DNA from: Archilochus colubris
Lineage: Eukaryota > Chordata > Aves > Apodiformes > Trochilidae
Reading direction: 5' to 3'
Assembly: GCA_023079485.1 (NCBI GenBank)
Contig: CM041084.1
Span: 12,894,609 to 12,958,608 of the forward strand
Length of the DNA: 64,000 nt
Positions 51,123 to 63,966 of this stretch are shown one piece after another (within the stretch, counting starts at the first letter, position 1; every line of letters begins with the position of its first letter). Under the pieces are notes generated by a model. That model saw nothing but the letters and a program-made list of their open reading frames with translations, did not search any database and was not told where the DNA came from. A program made the translations under genes and the position numbers.

Positions 51123-54100
51123 TTTATGATACACTTGACTCTTTTTCTGTGTGCGTATATAAGGCCACCAAACAGTTCTGAAAAAAAAAATAAAAGTTGG
51201 TTCTTCATATTTGCCACTGAAAGTCTCATAAGAAAATGGACCTTTGATTTCCATTGACTTTAAGAGACTGATTAAATTTATTCAAAGCCAGTTGAGATTC
51301 TAGGCTATCAAATTGCAAGGAGTGTTTATTTGTTAGAGTAAGGCATTAGTACCTTAGCCAGCAAAGACACCAGCAGTTTATAAACTCTGCACATGTGAAC
51401 TCCATTTCTGTCAAAAGACAATAGTTTACCACAAAATAATTTCATGATCAAATACTATTCCTGTTAAGAGGGAAGATATCAGGTTTTCCATATGGGAAAT
51501 TAATTCTTGCATTATACTGCATATTGAATATTCTATTTGACTGTCTACCTGGCTGTGAAATGAAAAGTAAAATAGATGGAGAACTAAAAATAAGTTTCAT
51601 TCATTCACTCACCCTGTATGAACATAAAAAAACACCAGCATGCTAACACTACATCTCAAATGGATTGATAATCACCAAGATGTCTGTTAGCCAGTTTATC
51701 ACTTCCTACAGAGAAATGTGATGTCTTTTCAACAGACATCTGATATCTCCACATAATGCTACATTCTGGGTTCAGTGCAGTGTTATAAGCCAGATAATCC
51801 TAAATATGAAGAATATTTAATTACACCTTCCTTATATGTGATCTGGGACATGCATACATTTCTGGTATATCCATGACTGACCTCTCATTCCTCCCTCCAT
51901 GTCTTTCAATCCTACCTGTAAATCTTTTCTCAACAGCACTCAGTGTATTTGGTTGCCATACAGGCAACTAATGGCATTCTATGTATTAGCCCAGTCCAGG
52001 TCTGCCTCAGGGTGAACCCCACCCACCCCAACCCCCCAAAAAAACCTACAAACTAACACTGAGATTTGGAATAGGCCAAGGCATCACGTAGAGTTAGACT
52101 GGAACCTTTCCATTGTCTGCTGCCTGTGAATTCACTTTTGTGAATGCTCAAAATGAGTTTTTTTTTCCTAATCACTCATTTGTGAAATACTCTGTACTGT
52201 ACACAGAAGCCTGCAAAAGAAAAAAGAAAAAAAAAAACCCAGACAGCTATTGCTATCAAACACAAGCTGCACAGGACTAACCTTGGTTTTATAATCCGCT
52301 ATCTAATTTGTTGGTCATTACACACCAGATCTGAAGACTTACTAGCCAAGAGTTAAGCCTGATGAATGGCTAGGTATTTAAACGTAAGCACAGATGGCTT
52401 TTTAAGTATGGTCTCTGCTATCAGAAACACCAAAGGTCAATTAGGAATAGGACTGCAGAGCTGAGATAGTGATGATATGAAGAGAAGTTATTACCTTCTT
52501 AGGACATGAGGGAGCCTTTCCTGCTAAAGCACAGTGATCTATATAGACAGGATGGCCTACGTCTGAACAAAGGCAAAGTAGTGCCTTGAAGCCTCAGGAC
52601 ATCAGTTCCCTTGTTCTCAAACTCGGTACTAAGTACTTGAGGCAAGGTTGAAATGTTAATGCAGGGGGTAAAGAGGGTCTCCCTCGTTCTCTGGCTCGTC
52701 TTTCAAGGGATCTTCTCCCAGATTTCTATTTGAATTCTGGGGAGGAGATACATCAATACAGTCTTTCAAAAATAAATGAGGCCACAGGCACCCACTGACT
52801 ACACTCTATTTAAAACTCTCTTGTAATACTTTGGTTAAGCCAGTCTATAGGTTCTTGTACTGTACAAAATCCCTACTGAGTAACAGCAGTGCTACTTAGA
52901 GAGGTGCCAAATCAGCACTGCAGGGATCTCACAAGTCGTTGCAGACCAGCAGGTGACTGCAAACTACCAGTAATGATCCATTGGATACATACAGATCTAG
53001 ATAGAGATGACACAGATATGTAAGTAAGATAGAGGTGAAAATATAGAGATGCTTGAGACAGGGAGAAAGACATTAATGGTAACACTGCCAGTAGAGGAAG
53101 GAGAATAAAGAAATAAATGCAAATATTTAAACAAACATGTCTGAGACATTAATCTATTGAGAAACAAAGAAGAGTCTAGCTGCTCAGAAACTGTTTTACA
53201 GGAAACCTGAAACAAAAATCTTGCAGTAGTAAGCAAAAGGGTAGCAAAAACTATTGGGACAGCCTGAGATAGCCCTTGATGCTACAGGACCTAAATTAAA
53301 ATATCTTCTTTAAACAGGAAGAACTATAAAATTACTTTGAATCCAAATTTAATGTATGAATCCCTGGTGACCAAGAAATAAATAGTACAACCCCTGGACA
53401 TTTTATTTATAGTTCAGGTGTATGATGACAGATATTTTTTGTCTAAAAGGGCAAATCTCTGCTCAAATGTCTGTAGGATTTTGTGCTAAATTAATAGCTT
53501 GAGGCCCTAAACTCAAACTGATCGAAAAAAATCTTGCTATAACCATTGCACACAATGCTGAATCCTACAGTTAGTCATTGCTGGAGGCACCACTCTGCTG
53601 TATGTTGCTTTTACTATGAACCAAAGCAGCATGGGGATTTCTTTCAGAATGGCTGAAATATTTTTCAACTCATGACAAAAATTCTTGCCATTTTCTAGGA
53701 AAAGATTTTCTTGCATCACATTTATAATAAGTGTGATTTATGGAGACAAATCATCATAGATTATATGAAACAGGTGGCCACAGTTTAGTAGAGTACTTTC
53801 TTACTTCATATACATTTTACAACTCAAGCTTGAATCCAATGACTTCTCAAATCCCCTGCAAATGAATCTGATGATGTGAGCTAGGACTGAGATTTTGGAG
53901 AAAAAAGAAAAAAGAGAGACTAGGCACAGTTCAGAAATGGCAAAACTGAGAGTGAGTTTTCTTTCTTTGCAAGGAAAAGACTTTTTTGCCTGGATATATG
54001 TGCAGTGAAAAAGATCTCAAATGCAGTGCTAGTTGCAGGTAATATGGGGTAAAAAGCAAAGTGTACTAATGAAACTAAACCAAACTCAGATAAACTATAA

Positions 54101-55465
54101 ATGAACATTCTAATAATCCAGCAATAAAAAAAAGACTGGAGAAGAGGACTCAGCCTTTGCACAAGATATTCTGGGTTTTTGAAGAGGGTGGTTCTAGAAG
54201 CAGGTGATGCTCACCAAATCCCTCTAGGGAATACAGGACACATTTCTGTTGGCAATATAAAAAAAATAATGGTATTAGTTATAAGCTAAGTCTTTTCTAA
54301 AAGTCAATTTTATTCTTGTGTTCAGAAGGAACCTGGCTAATATCACCTTCTAAGTCACAGATGATGGATCATTCCAATGTAATTGTGATGTATGTTATTT
54401 AGTCTACAACTGCAAATGATTATAGTTTCACTCCCTTTTTTTCTGGCAGCTAACATGCCAGGCTATCTAAAAGTTCAGTGTCAAGTGTAAAGCTGTCATC
54501 TTTACTCAGTGAAGAAAGATGGACATTAGAAAGAATGATCCCTTTATGCCATTTATAGGGTGATCCTCTGAAAGTCACCTTATGTCTCTAGCAGCTATGG
54601 CAGGAACTAAGATTAGATGAGTGAACTTCAGACAGTAAAAATGAGACATTCTATGAATTCCTCTACATGACAAATTCCTTGAATTGTAGTTGAATTAGTT
54701 AGGAGAGGCTATGCATACACTATATGAATAAAATCTTACTCTTACCAGAAAGAGATTGGTATTTTTCATTGGAGAAAGATCTTTTTTCTTTAAAAAGCCA
54801 AGACACAATGAAAAGTCAAAAACTCAGAGAAGCTTGACTCATTTATGTTTTATAGCCTCAACCAAAACTTCTTCACTCAGAGGCCAAGTTCCTCCTTAGC
54901 AACAAGTAAAGGTTCCTACCTGTAAGAGCAGGGTTTTCTCTGTCAAGTGCAACCCAGAGTAATTCCCTGCAGGAACTGTTTTGTTGGTTCTTCAAGCATC
55001 ATCAGTGCATATACCTACTGTACCCAGACAGAGTTCTTACCTATGGAAGCAGTGGGATAGATGGCTGGGTGAGTAACCAGAGCTGTTGTACAGAAGACTA
55101 CACACAGAAGGGAATATGGTGATCTTGGCCCACCTCTAGGATCTTCCTCTGTGCACTCAGTGTTACTTGCTGGCTCAGGTGACTGACTATGCTCTTGTAT
55201 CATCTTTGTCACAGCAGTCTAGGAGGGAATATAATCATACCCAGTTGTTGACAAGTTCACAGACCCATGGTCACTAAGGCTGTATCTCCCAAGATAATTT
55301 TTTTTATCTTTCCTGTCTGATAGTGCCAATAGAAGCTGAATCGCAAAGCACTTGTCAGGCATTTAGACACTCCAGTTCTTCATATGGGAGAAATTTTCTC
55401 TGAATATACTTCTTAGTCTTTTTATCATATTCTAAATACAAACAGCTTACTAAATTTTAATTGTA
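51123..55465. other. Unique non-coding block
   Basis: No gene can be supported. Open frames reach only 80 codons. C-rich and A-rich short tracts occur near 52020 and 52215. A faint phrase at 51247-51265 (TTTCCATTGACTTTAAGAG) recalls the ancient repeat noted at 31566. Confidence 0.65.
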
Positions 55466-55604
55466 CAGTCCATGTTCAAAAGATGTGTAGATGTGGTGCT
55501 TGGAATATAGTTCAACACTGAACTCAGTAGAGTAAGGTTAATGGTTAGACTCAATTATCTTAAAGGTCTTTTCCAGCCAGAGTCATTTAGTGATTCTGTT
55601 TCTC
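55466..55604 (+). mobile_element. CR1 LINE 3' tail
   Basis: CCATGTTCAAAAGATGTGTA, then GATGTGGTGCTTGGAATATA, then GGTTAATGGTTAGACTCAAT, TATCTTAAAGGTCTTTTCCA and GATTCTG. This matches the CR1 subtype ending 'tggtgctt...ggttggactcgatgatcttaaaggtcttttccaacc'. It is the same subtype as the piece at 51079 and differs from the inverted copies. Confidence 0.93.
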
Positions 55605-55789
55605 AGATATGTCCTATTTCTGAAGAGATTGCCTGTTACTATCATGTTACTGACATTTGTCAGTCTCACTGATTTAGGACTTATCGCTTTCCTCCTTTAA
55701 AAAAATGACAAATATTTTCTAGTAACATATAGTGTCACTCTGATTATTCTACTGCTGGCTATTTTGATTTTAATATTATTTTTCCACTT

Positions 55790-55861
55790 GAACAAAGTCT
55801 TCTACTATACTTCAAACTATACTTCTATACTATACTATACTTCTACTATATTTCAAACAAT
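55790..55861. repeat. (CTATA/CTTCTA)n imperfect repeat
   Basis: ACTATACTT and TACTATACTATACTTCTA recur several times within about 70 bases, for example TTCTACTATACTTCAAACTA and TTCTACTATATTTCAAACAA. Imperfect short tandem repeat. Confidence 0.8.
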
Positions 55862-58125
55862 GCACATTGTAGACATTAGCTGAAAACTGTTTTCCAAAAC
55901 TTTTTTTGGTTTTTGATGGAGAAAATCCACTGGGACTTGATTGCTTTTTGAAACATCTTCAATATTGTTCAGTCTCACCTTGCAATTTTTAAGATAACAC
56001 AAAATTTATTGCTTTTTAATATCCCTATCATGTCATCTCTCCTGCTTCAGTCTTCTAAATTCTGTTACACAAGGATTAATTTATAAGCCCTGCATTCTTT
56101 ACAGTAAGGAGATATATCAGTCACTTTTAAATATTACTTCAAATTTCCACTGAGATCAGGATGGCAATCACAACCGTGATGAGTGCTTCTATTGAATGCT
56201 ACATTTCTCCTAGAATACTGGGAAGTCTGACCGTTTCCTTTCCTGAATATACTCAGGCAAACTGTCACAGCACCCTGTATGTCATGGAAAAAATGAACAC
56301 ATGTGCTAATGATCACAGTGAAATTAAAGTCCTCTTAGATATCCAGTGATATTCTGCTTGTAGATAGTAAAGAGTGAATGTTCTGTTTGACAAGGGTTGC
56401 TGTTTTGGAGAATAAAAAAATGGGGTCAAGGAAATCAACCTGTATCAATTTTCCTTCTTTAGTGGATTTTTCTGTTTGGTAGATAAAGTAAAGGTCAGGT
56501 AAGAAACAGAGTCCTTCTTCTAACATTCACATTTGTTTTCTTATGAACAGATTTCAAATGCAAATCCAGGCAGCCCAGATAGTGTGTGTCAACTTGTTCT
56601 TTCTTAGGGTAGTTTTTTGCAGTTTCATTTACTCCTCCACCGTTTGCCTTGAAGCAAATGAAGTTTCACTTTGAAATGAGGAGACACATTACAAGACCCA
56701 CAGGGTAGGAACATAGGCTGGGACATGGATGACATGAGACTAGAGGGCTTAGATTGTCTTCGTGATTGTAAACCAAAAACTGGTAGTGAATAGTTCTTAT
56801 TATTTTTTTTTTCTTTCTCTCCATTGTACTCCTTTCAGTCCAAAACTAAAGATGTGTTTTTCCTTAAAAGCATGTTCATGACACTATGTACAATGTCTTC
56901 AAACATCAGATGTTGAAATTTCAATGCAGCTTTTTTTTTTGAATCCTAGAAATTATGTTTGAAACATGTATTGGTAAGATTCTACCCAAGAGTAAATGAA
57001 AGTGATTCCTTATCTGTTTCTAATTCAGCAATACAGAATTACTCTGCTAAGTAACTGAAGCAAATTTTAGAGAACAGAAATGCAGTTCTACTCATTTATC
57101 TAGAAGTTCATCCAAGATGTATTTTCAGATTGAAGGAAGGAACAAAGAGATTATGATTCATCCCTGTATCTGAATTTTTATTCCCATTCCCTCCAGAGTG
57201 GTTTTTTTCCCCACAGCTACCTAACTTTTCCTGGAAGGTATTCCCCTGGCCTAGGGTTCTCAGCAACCATCCTGGGTTTTACTGATTGGAGGAAGGGCTT
57301 CAAAAGCAAGCTTGCAATTTCTCCTTTAACAGGACTAGCTCGTTCTGGTAAAAGCATCAGGTCTTTAAAACCCATTGAAAGTTGCAGGGTTTTAAAAGGA
57401 GTTTGCAAGAAGGGACCAAGCTCAGAATGGGCTCAGAACACTGGGACAGAGAGAAAAATGAGAAGACACTTTATTTCACTTTTCAGTGTTCTGAAGGTTC
57501 TAAATCATGAATAAAAGAAAACTAGTCATAGAGAATTGACTCTGTGGGAGGTCTGAGTGAAACAGCTCAGGGTAGAAGGCAGAAGCCTTTCAGGAAATGT
57601 GCCATTCCTCCTGCATTAGCTCGTGCCTCTTGAATTATTGCTATTAATCTCTCTAGATCTGGTCACTGATAAAATATGCTTCTAAAAAATTGTCTTGTCA
57701 AGGACCATTACAGGAATGGCAGTGCAAGCTGTTGAAAGCTTCTGTGCATACAATGGAACTTCTGTGAGAAATATATGGTAAAACACTGACGGCATTTTCA
57801 AGTGTCATTCAGCATCAGAGTAAAGGTTTACACAGCACAAATAATATATAGCTCTGATTGCTAAATGTCTGCTGCCAGTTCTCCCTGATGTCAACAATAG
57901 CTGCCATTGTTTAGGCAACTTAAAATCTTTAGAAATATAGCTGTGAAATTCTTTCCTTAAATGTAGATTGAACAGCCCTAATAAATACACTGAGCTTTTA
58001 CTGATATACAAAATTCCCCTTAGTATTAGAGGAAGGTGAAGAGGTTTGTTAACATAGCACTAAGTGCTATTCAGAGATGGTGAGGTAGAAGATCATTTAA
58101 AAGTATTCAATCTGGACTGATTGTG

Positions 58126-58168
58126 CTCCTGCTGAAATTACTTCCCATTCACTGTAATGGCAAAACCA
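58126..58168. repeat. Trace of an ancient amniote repeat
   Basis: CCTGCTGAAATTACTTCCCA then TTCACTGTAATGGCAAAACC resembles the 'tgaagtcaatggcaaaactcccattgacttcaatgg' phrase also seen near 31566. Diverged; family name not certain. Confidence 0.4.
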
Positions 58169-59765
58169 GAAAACATTCAGTAGCACAGACTGGAATGATA
58201 CATCTGATGGAGAAACTCTTAAGAGTTGCTCTATAAAAGTAGCCAAGTCTCTTGCTTGTAGTTGTCCCTTTGTTTTTTTAACCCTTAAGGTGGTTTTGCT
58301 TCACAACTCTTGCTTTCCAGTACCATTTCTAGACAATAAAGCACCATTTTGAGGGGGGTTTTATGCTGCAAGAGCATATGTTAGCAGTACCTTAAACTTT
58401 CCATTTTAAAGGATTCCTCTGATTTTTCCTTGCAAAGTTTTCCCACATTCATTGCTTGCTGTAAGCTTTTGATCCTCGGCAAAGAAAATTCCCTGTGGTA
58501 ACAAAAACTCTTTTCTTACCACACTCCTCCACCCCCCCAACCCCCAAATTCCTTTCAGATTTGGCCAAGGTATAAAGTAAATTATTGTGATTTGGGATCC
58601 CAGTGCTTATTGGAGATAGGATCAGAGATAGAGGAGAAAATAAGGAGACAGAAAAGAGTATCCCATTTGCAAGAACATGTGTTTTACCTTTTTGCTTTAC
58701 AATGCAAAAGTAATAAATTTTACATGAACTAAGACAGCAAAAGAACATTATTACAGTCTGAAAAACAAGCTGAGGTTTACTGCTGGTTTTATACTTCTTA
58801 GTCTTTTTCTCATACTACCACATTAGGCACAGTCCAAACCGATGATTTTGCTGGAATTCAACGTGAAGAGGACAGAAGGATACTAAACTTTCAATCTGTC
58901 CTATCCCATATTTTATACATACAGATTTTATCTAAAAATAACTTCTTAAATCTACATTCTTAAATATTTTTTTAAATAAATAAACAATATTAATCAGTAG
59001 TGTATCTTCCACACTATTTCTTCCCATAAAATAGATACTGAGTTTTAGCACTCAAGACTAAATCCATTTTCATTATGATGGTGGTCTCCATTGCTTAGGC
59101 TCTCAAAACTAAATAATTTTATTCCCAAATATTAATTCTTTGGGTTTTGTGGCAGCTTTTTGTACTCTGCTTCTTAGTCATAGAGTCTGCATGGATTTGT
59201 GTTTGTATTTTCCAAAAAGTAATGTAATAATAATTTATTTCTGCAAACAAGATAAGCAGAAAAGTGTATCAGAAATGTGTTGAAGAAGGACATACAAACA
59301 GCAGTTTCCCAAAATACTTCATCATGAAGGTGAGGTCTGTCTCTTCACTGCTGCTATCTTCATTACCACATGCAACAATCAAGTATATTTACTCCTCACA
59401 GCTGCTACTCTGGTGCCACAACCTGAAGTGACAATTCCCTTTTGGTTAACAACCAGAGTGCTACATCCAACTGCACTGGTGCAGACAAGCCACATCAATA
59501 GCTGATATCTGTGCTTGGGAAATGTGTGTCATGCAAGAGACCAAATGGGACAGCATGCAAAAGGATGCCTGAAGTTTAGCTTTTCATGTACAAGGATTTT
59601 GGTAATAAATCTGCCTGCAGACATTGGGCTGTATCTGTACAAAAGCACCATCTGTAGCTATCATATGTGAAGCAATGCCAGTCACAGCACAATAATAGAA
59701 AATCTTCAGGAAAGAGCTCAGCATTGACTGTGTCCATGAAGACAGTGAGCCTCAATTCTGTTCTT

Positions 59766-59800
59766 ACACACACACACACACACACACATACACACACACC
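59766..59800. repeat. (CA)n microsatellite
   Basis: About 16 CA units, interrupted once by TA. The 73-codon - strand frame starting MCVCVCVC is a translation of this repeat and not a gene. Confidence 0.95.
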
Positions 59801-59884
59801 CTTCTGTCAGTATTTTGCAGAATTGAAATAATACTGTTCTAACCTCACATCACCAAAATCATAATTTATCTCCTTCTATTTTCA

Positions 59885-60648
59885 CAGATCTAGGCAAAAA
59901 CATGAAGTTCAACGAGGGCAAGTGCTGAATTCTGTACCTATGGCGTGGCAGCCCTGGTGGCAAGTACAGACTGGGGAATGAGCAGCTGGAGAGCAGGGTG
60001 GTGGAGAGGGAACTGGGAGTCCTGGTTGATGAATATGAACCAGCAGTGTGCCCAACAGGGAAAACCACATCCTGGGGTGCATGAAGCACAGCATCAGATC
60101 AAGGGAGGTCATTGTCCCACTCTACTCTGCACTGGTACAGCCTCCCCATAAGTGCTGTGTGCAGTTTTGGGCACCACAGTGTAGAAAAGACATCAAGCTA
60201 TTGGAGAGTGCCGTAAGGAGAGCAACAAGGATGGTGAGGGGTCTGGAAGGGATGACTTAAGAGGACTGTCTGAGGTCACTTGTATTGTTCAGTTTGGACA
60301 AAAGGAGGCTGAGGGGTGACCTTAGTGCAGTCTTAAATTCCTCATGAGGGCACTAATTTCTTCACTCCAGTGGCTAAAGACAGGACTTGAGAAAATGGTA
60401 GGAAGCTGAATCAGAGAACATTTAGGTTAGACATGAAGAAAAAGTTTTTCACCCAGAGGGCAAATGAGCAATGGAACAAGCTCTCCCAGGGAAGTGGTCA
60501 CAGCACCAAGGCTGCCCGAGTTCAGGAAGGGTTTGGATGGTGCTCTCAGGCACATAGTGTGATCCTGGGGGTGCCCTACACAGGGACAGGAGTTGGACTT
60601 GGGTATCCTGATGGGTCCCTTCCAACTCAGCATATTCTATGATTATGT
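59885..60648 (+). mobile_element. CR1 LINE, 5'-truncated, with RT C-terminal relic
   Basis: This is the best preserved CR1 in the window. Nucleotide landmarks in order are GAAGTTCAACGAGGGCAAGT, ACTGGGAGTCCTGGT, CAGCAGTGTGCCCAA, CATCCTGGGGTGCAT, AGGAGGCTGAGGGGTGACCT, TGGAACAAGCTCTCCCAGGG and GGGTCCCTTCCAACTCAG, ending TTCTATGATTATG. Translated, it shows CR1 reverse transcriptase C-terminal text in three different frames, including LGVLVD, then NQQCA, then VIVPLYSALV and VQFWAP. There is an in-frame stop just after the start and at least two frameshifts before about 60070. The copy is therefore inactive. The 5' end and most of the polymerase are missing, as is usual for CR1. Confidence 0.95.
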
Positions 60649-63300
60649 GTTTTGAATAGCATGCTAGATCATCTACAATGATTTCTAGTCAGGTTTATAC
60701 TGTTCATTTCAAATTACCTCACTAAAAATACCAGTTAGGATTCTGGGTCTGAAGAACAAGTTTTCAGTGCTCAGTCTTTCTATCTTCCCTTCTTTCTTTG
60801 AAACAAATTAATTCTGTATATCCAAATTCAGATGTGATAGCTACTGGGGAGAGTAAACAACACTAAGAAATACACATGCTTTCTTTCAAGTTCATTGATA
60901 TCTAAGTCAAAAAATTAATCATTCATAGTGAATTTTGGAGTCATTTTCACATACTGGGACCTTAAAATATTTGGTAGTTCATGTTAACTGAAGCTTTTGT
61001 GGAAGCTGCTTATGACTAACGTAAAAAAACTTGGTTTATTTTTAGAGTGCTTAGAGGGAGAACATCAATAATTCTAATGCTGGTCTGAGCATTGTTACTA
61101 TGTCTCTGAATCACTGTAGCTTGTCTTGGCATTAGCATTATGATCCTCTGGTTTTGAACAAGAGAGTTACAATAAACTGGAAAGATGCAGCACTGATAGA
61201 AGCTAGCAAACAAGTTCTCTCAGTAGTAATATATTGTGTTTGTTAATTTAAATGGATACTGTCAAGAAGTTTTTTTTACTAGAGGACTGTTATACCTGGA
61301 ATATTTTCCAAGGCTTGTAACTAGAATTAATTTCCAAACGTGAGGGCACAGTTGGAGAAACTGCTTTGACATTTTACAGTAGAGAAGAAAGTTTCTTTCT
61401 CGAGTAGTTCCTTAATAAACATATGGATTTCTATAACAGGAAAACATATTTTCTTAACTTTCAAAGGAAAGCATTTCATCTTTAATAGTAAAAAAATAGT
61501 TGGTCAGTAAAAATAAATAAATAAATTCTTATTTTTTTTATGTATCTAAGCAAGACTGCCTACAGTTTTGGTTACAATGCAAGAACTATTTCTTTAAAAC
61601 TGAAACAGGAAAGTCAGTGATGAAACTGCTGAAATGAAAATGAAACTGTTGGTTAGTGTTAAAAAGCACCAGCTCTTATGAACCTCCTAAAAAGGTGAAG
61701 TGTGAGTCTTTCAGGAATTCTGCCCTTCAATAACAAAGGAAAAAGACAAAAAAACAGGAAAAATATTCTGTAGGACACCCATTCTTTTGGCTTACATGAA
61801 TTCTGTAGCCTTTCACATGGAAGCCATTTGAATCATGCCTTGGTCAGAACTGATGATTTAGAATGATTTAAGTCTACAATCATCCAATAGTCTTTTACAG
61901 GTTTATACATCATTAACAGACAGTTCATTTGATGGTATGTTAAATAGCTGACAGATATTCATCACCCAAAACTATCTGGTTTCCCAGCTGCTGAGCAGTA
62001 GTTCACAGATATGAGATAAAGTCCATTTATCTATTAAGCTTCATTTGTGCTCCTTGTTTGAAAGACAAATAGTGCAGGCAGGCACTACTGTTCTGAATCT
62101 GGGGACATGTCACAGTGTTGCATAGCCTGTGCAGCAAACTGGTAGAAGAACTGACCATTTTACAGAGGCAAAGGCAACAGGAGCTATTCAGCTACTAAGC
62201 CACACATCTATAGAATATAGAAGCATCCATTTTTATTTTTCTTAAAAACTTTTTGATAAATATTGCTTTAGGTATAGAATTGCCCCTGACCTGGCCCATT
62301 TTTTAAATATTCTTAGAGTCATATGGATTTTCTCAGCATTCCATTAAAAAATTCTCATTTGTTTAGTGTGGGTTCCTTTGGTGCTTCAGCATTAGCCTAG
62401 CAAAATAGAAACCCACATCTGTCTGCTTTGATAGCTTTGCTAAGTTAAGAACTCATGACATTGGTGGTTAGCTGGATTTCTGTATGCTTTACTTTAGAAA
62501 CAAAACCATTCCTTTATAAAGCAGTTTTTCTTACTGATGGGAACCACGACACTTTAAAGGCTCATATATTGAACTTTCTACCTTTGAAAGTAGCTATATT
62601 TCTGTTCCTGTGGTTCGTGTGGCTGTCACTTCAGTGTATGTCTAAATGTTATCTTGCATTGGTGAAGGAAGTAACACCACAGAGCAGGGGAGGCTGAGCA
62701 ATGGATACCAGAAATTGGTCATTAGCCATAGCACTTCATTAATGTTTATGTACCTATCTCTGAATTGACTTCACCATTAGGTGTGTGGTTTTATTAGATT
62801 CACCTGCAACACATATGGAGCTGAATAATTCAACCTATTCAGCATACAAGTGTGTACCAATAGCACACTTGGGGAAGGGGAATAGCATATAGAAAGAACA
62901 ACAATCCCTGTGTAGCTGTGCAGGTTTAAGTGACTTCAGTCTTTGGCAGCCTCTTATCTGTTTTCCTCTGTCACCAACAGTAAAAATCTCTTGCATACCT
63001 GAAGGGCCCAAAACCTTGACCACCTGGGATATTTTTAGTTTAATGAGCTATCTAGAAAAATGCTTTGTTACTGAAGGAAAGGTAGAACTGTAAAGACAGG
63101 CCATCTCTCCATCAAAATCTGTCTCAAGAACAGCTTTCACTTCTCCATGGGTGTTTTATTACCTCCTGGCTGCTGTCAGTTATCAGTGCCAGCTGCAATA
63201 CCACAGACAGGGAGCAGATGTGGTTCTTGCAGTGTGCAGCCTAGGATACTGCTGATGTGATAACACTTCCATATTTTGAAACTGGGTATTTAAAGAGAAT
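60649..63300. other. Unique non-coding block
   Basis: No gene or clear repeat is visible, apart from a short (AAAT)n piece near 61508. The longest frame is 80 codons at 62455-62697, hydrophobic in the middle, with no family resemblance. Confidence 0.65.
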
Positions 63301-63966
63301 TGTCAATGTTTTAGCCAATAAACGGGTGACATCTGTTATCCCCCCACAACCCTCCCAGGGGAAGATAAAAGAGAGAATCAGAGGGGGAGACTTTAAAATT
63401 GGAAAAAAAAGGTAGAATAGCTTTAAAAAGTAATAACAATCATGATGATGAATTATAAATAAATACAAATATATAAATATGAAAACCCCACTCATTCCAT
63501 GGTAATTACTTCCCAAACAGAAAGATCCCCAACTTAGCTTGGTAGCAGATGGAGGTACCTGAATCCAGAGTGTCAGTGACAGTCTGCCTTGGAGTAGTCA
63601 AGTGGTCCTGCTCAGGGAGGTAGGGGAAGGTGACCTGTCTGGGTGCATGATGGCAAGAAACAGCATACAGGAACAGCAGCAGAGGGAGATATGACAAACA
63701 GACAACCCAAATCTAGACAGCACACCAGCCCTCCTCTCTGAGGAGCCTTTTTATATGTTCTTACCTTTAAGTAAGGAAAGCTCTGAGCACCATGAGCAGG
63801 AACACAGTGACTGGTCCTTTCCTTCTCCTCCCTCCTTCTCCCCACAAGCACAGCTGTTCCCCCCTCAATGTGACTGCCACAGCTACAGCATGCTGGGGGA
63901 TCCCAGGAGGTCTCAGGTTAGCACAGCCATAGGAAATTTTTATCCTGGTTCCCTTAAGCCAGGACA
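63301..63966 (-). mobile_element. Probable solo ERVL-type LTR
   Basis: Read on the - strand, the element starts TGTCCTGGCTTAAGGGAACC and ends GGCTAAAACATTGACA, giving TG...CA ends like those of avian ERVL-type LTRs. Near its 3' end lie GATTGTTATTACTTTTTAAA and CTCTGATTCTCTC followed by a G-rich CCTGGGAGGGTTGTGGGGGG, the order typical of the R/U5 part of these LTRs. A TATA-like box (ATATAAAAAGG on the - strand) is at about 63747-63757. The flanks read AGAAT on the left and AAAAT on the right, a possible 5-bp target duplication with one change. No primer-binding site follows the end and no polypurine tract precedes the start, so it looks solo. The overlapping short frames are not genes. Confidence 0.6.

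Larger units (their letters stand above)
55605..59766. other. Unique non-coding block
   Basis: No gene can be supported. The longest frame is 99 codons on the - strand at 58449-58748, with no recognisable motif. A CTATA-type tract lies at 55790 and an ancient-repeat trace at 58126. Confidence 0.65.

Noticed and set aside
55790..55861. CRISPR-like or satellite array
   Set aside because: Units are irregular and only 5-20 bases long without unique spacers. This is an imperfect short tandem repeat.
59576..59797. 73-codon frame starting with a CVCVCV run
   Set aside because: It starts in the (CA)n microsatellite and continues into unrelated sequence.
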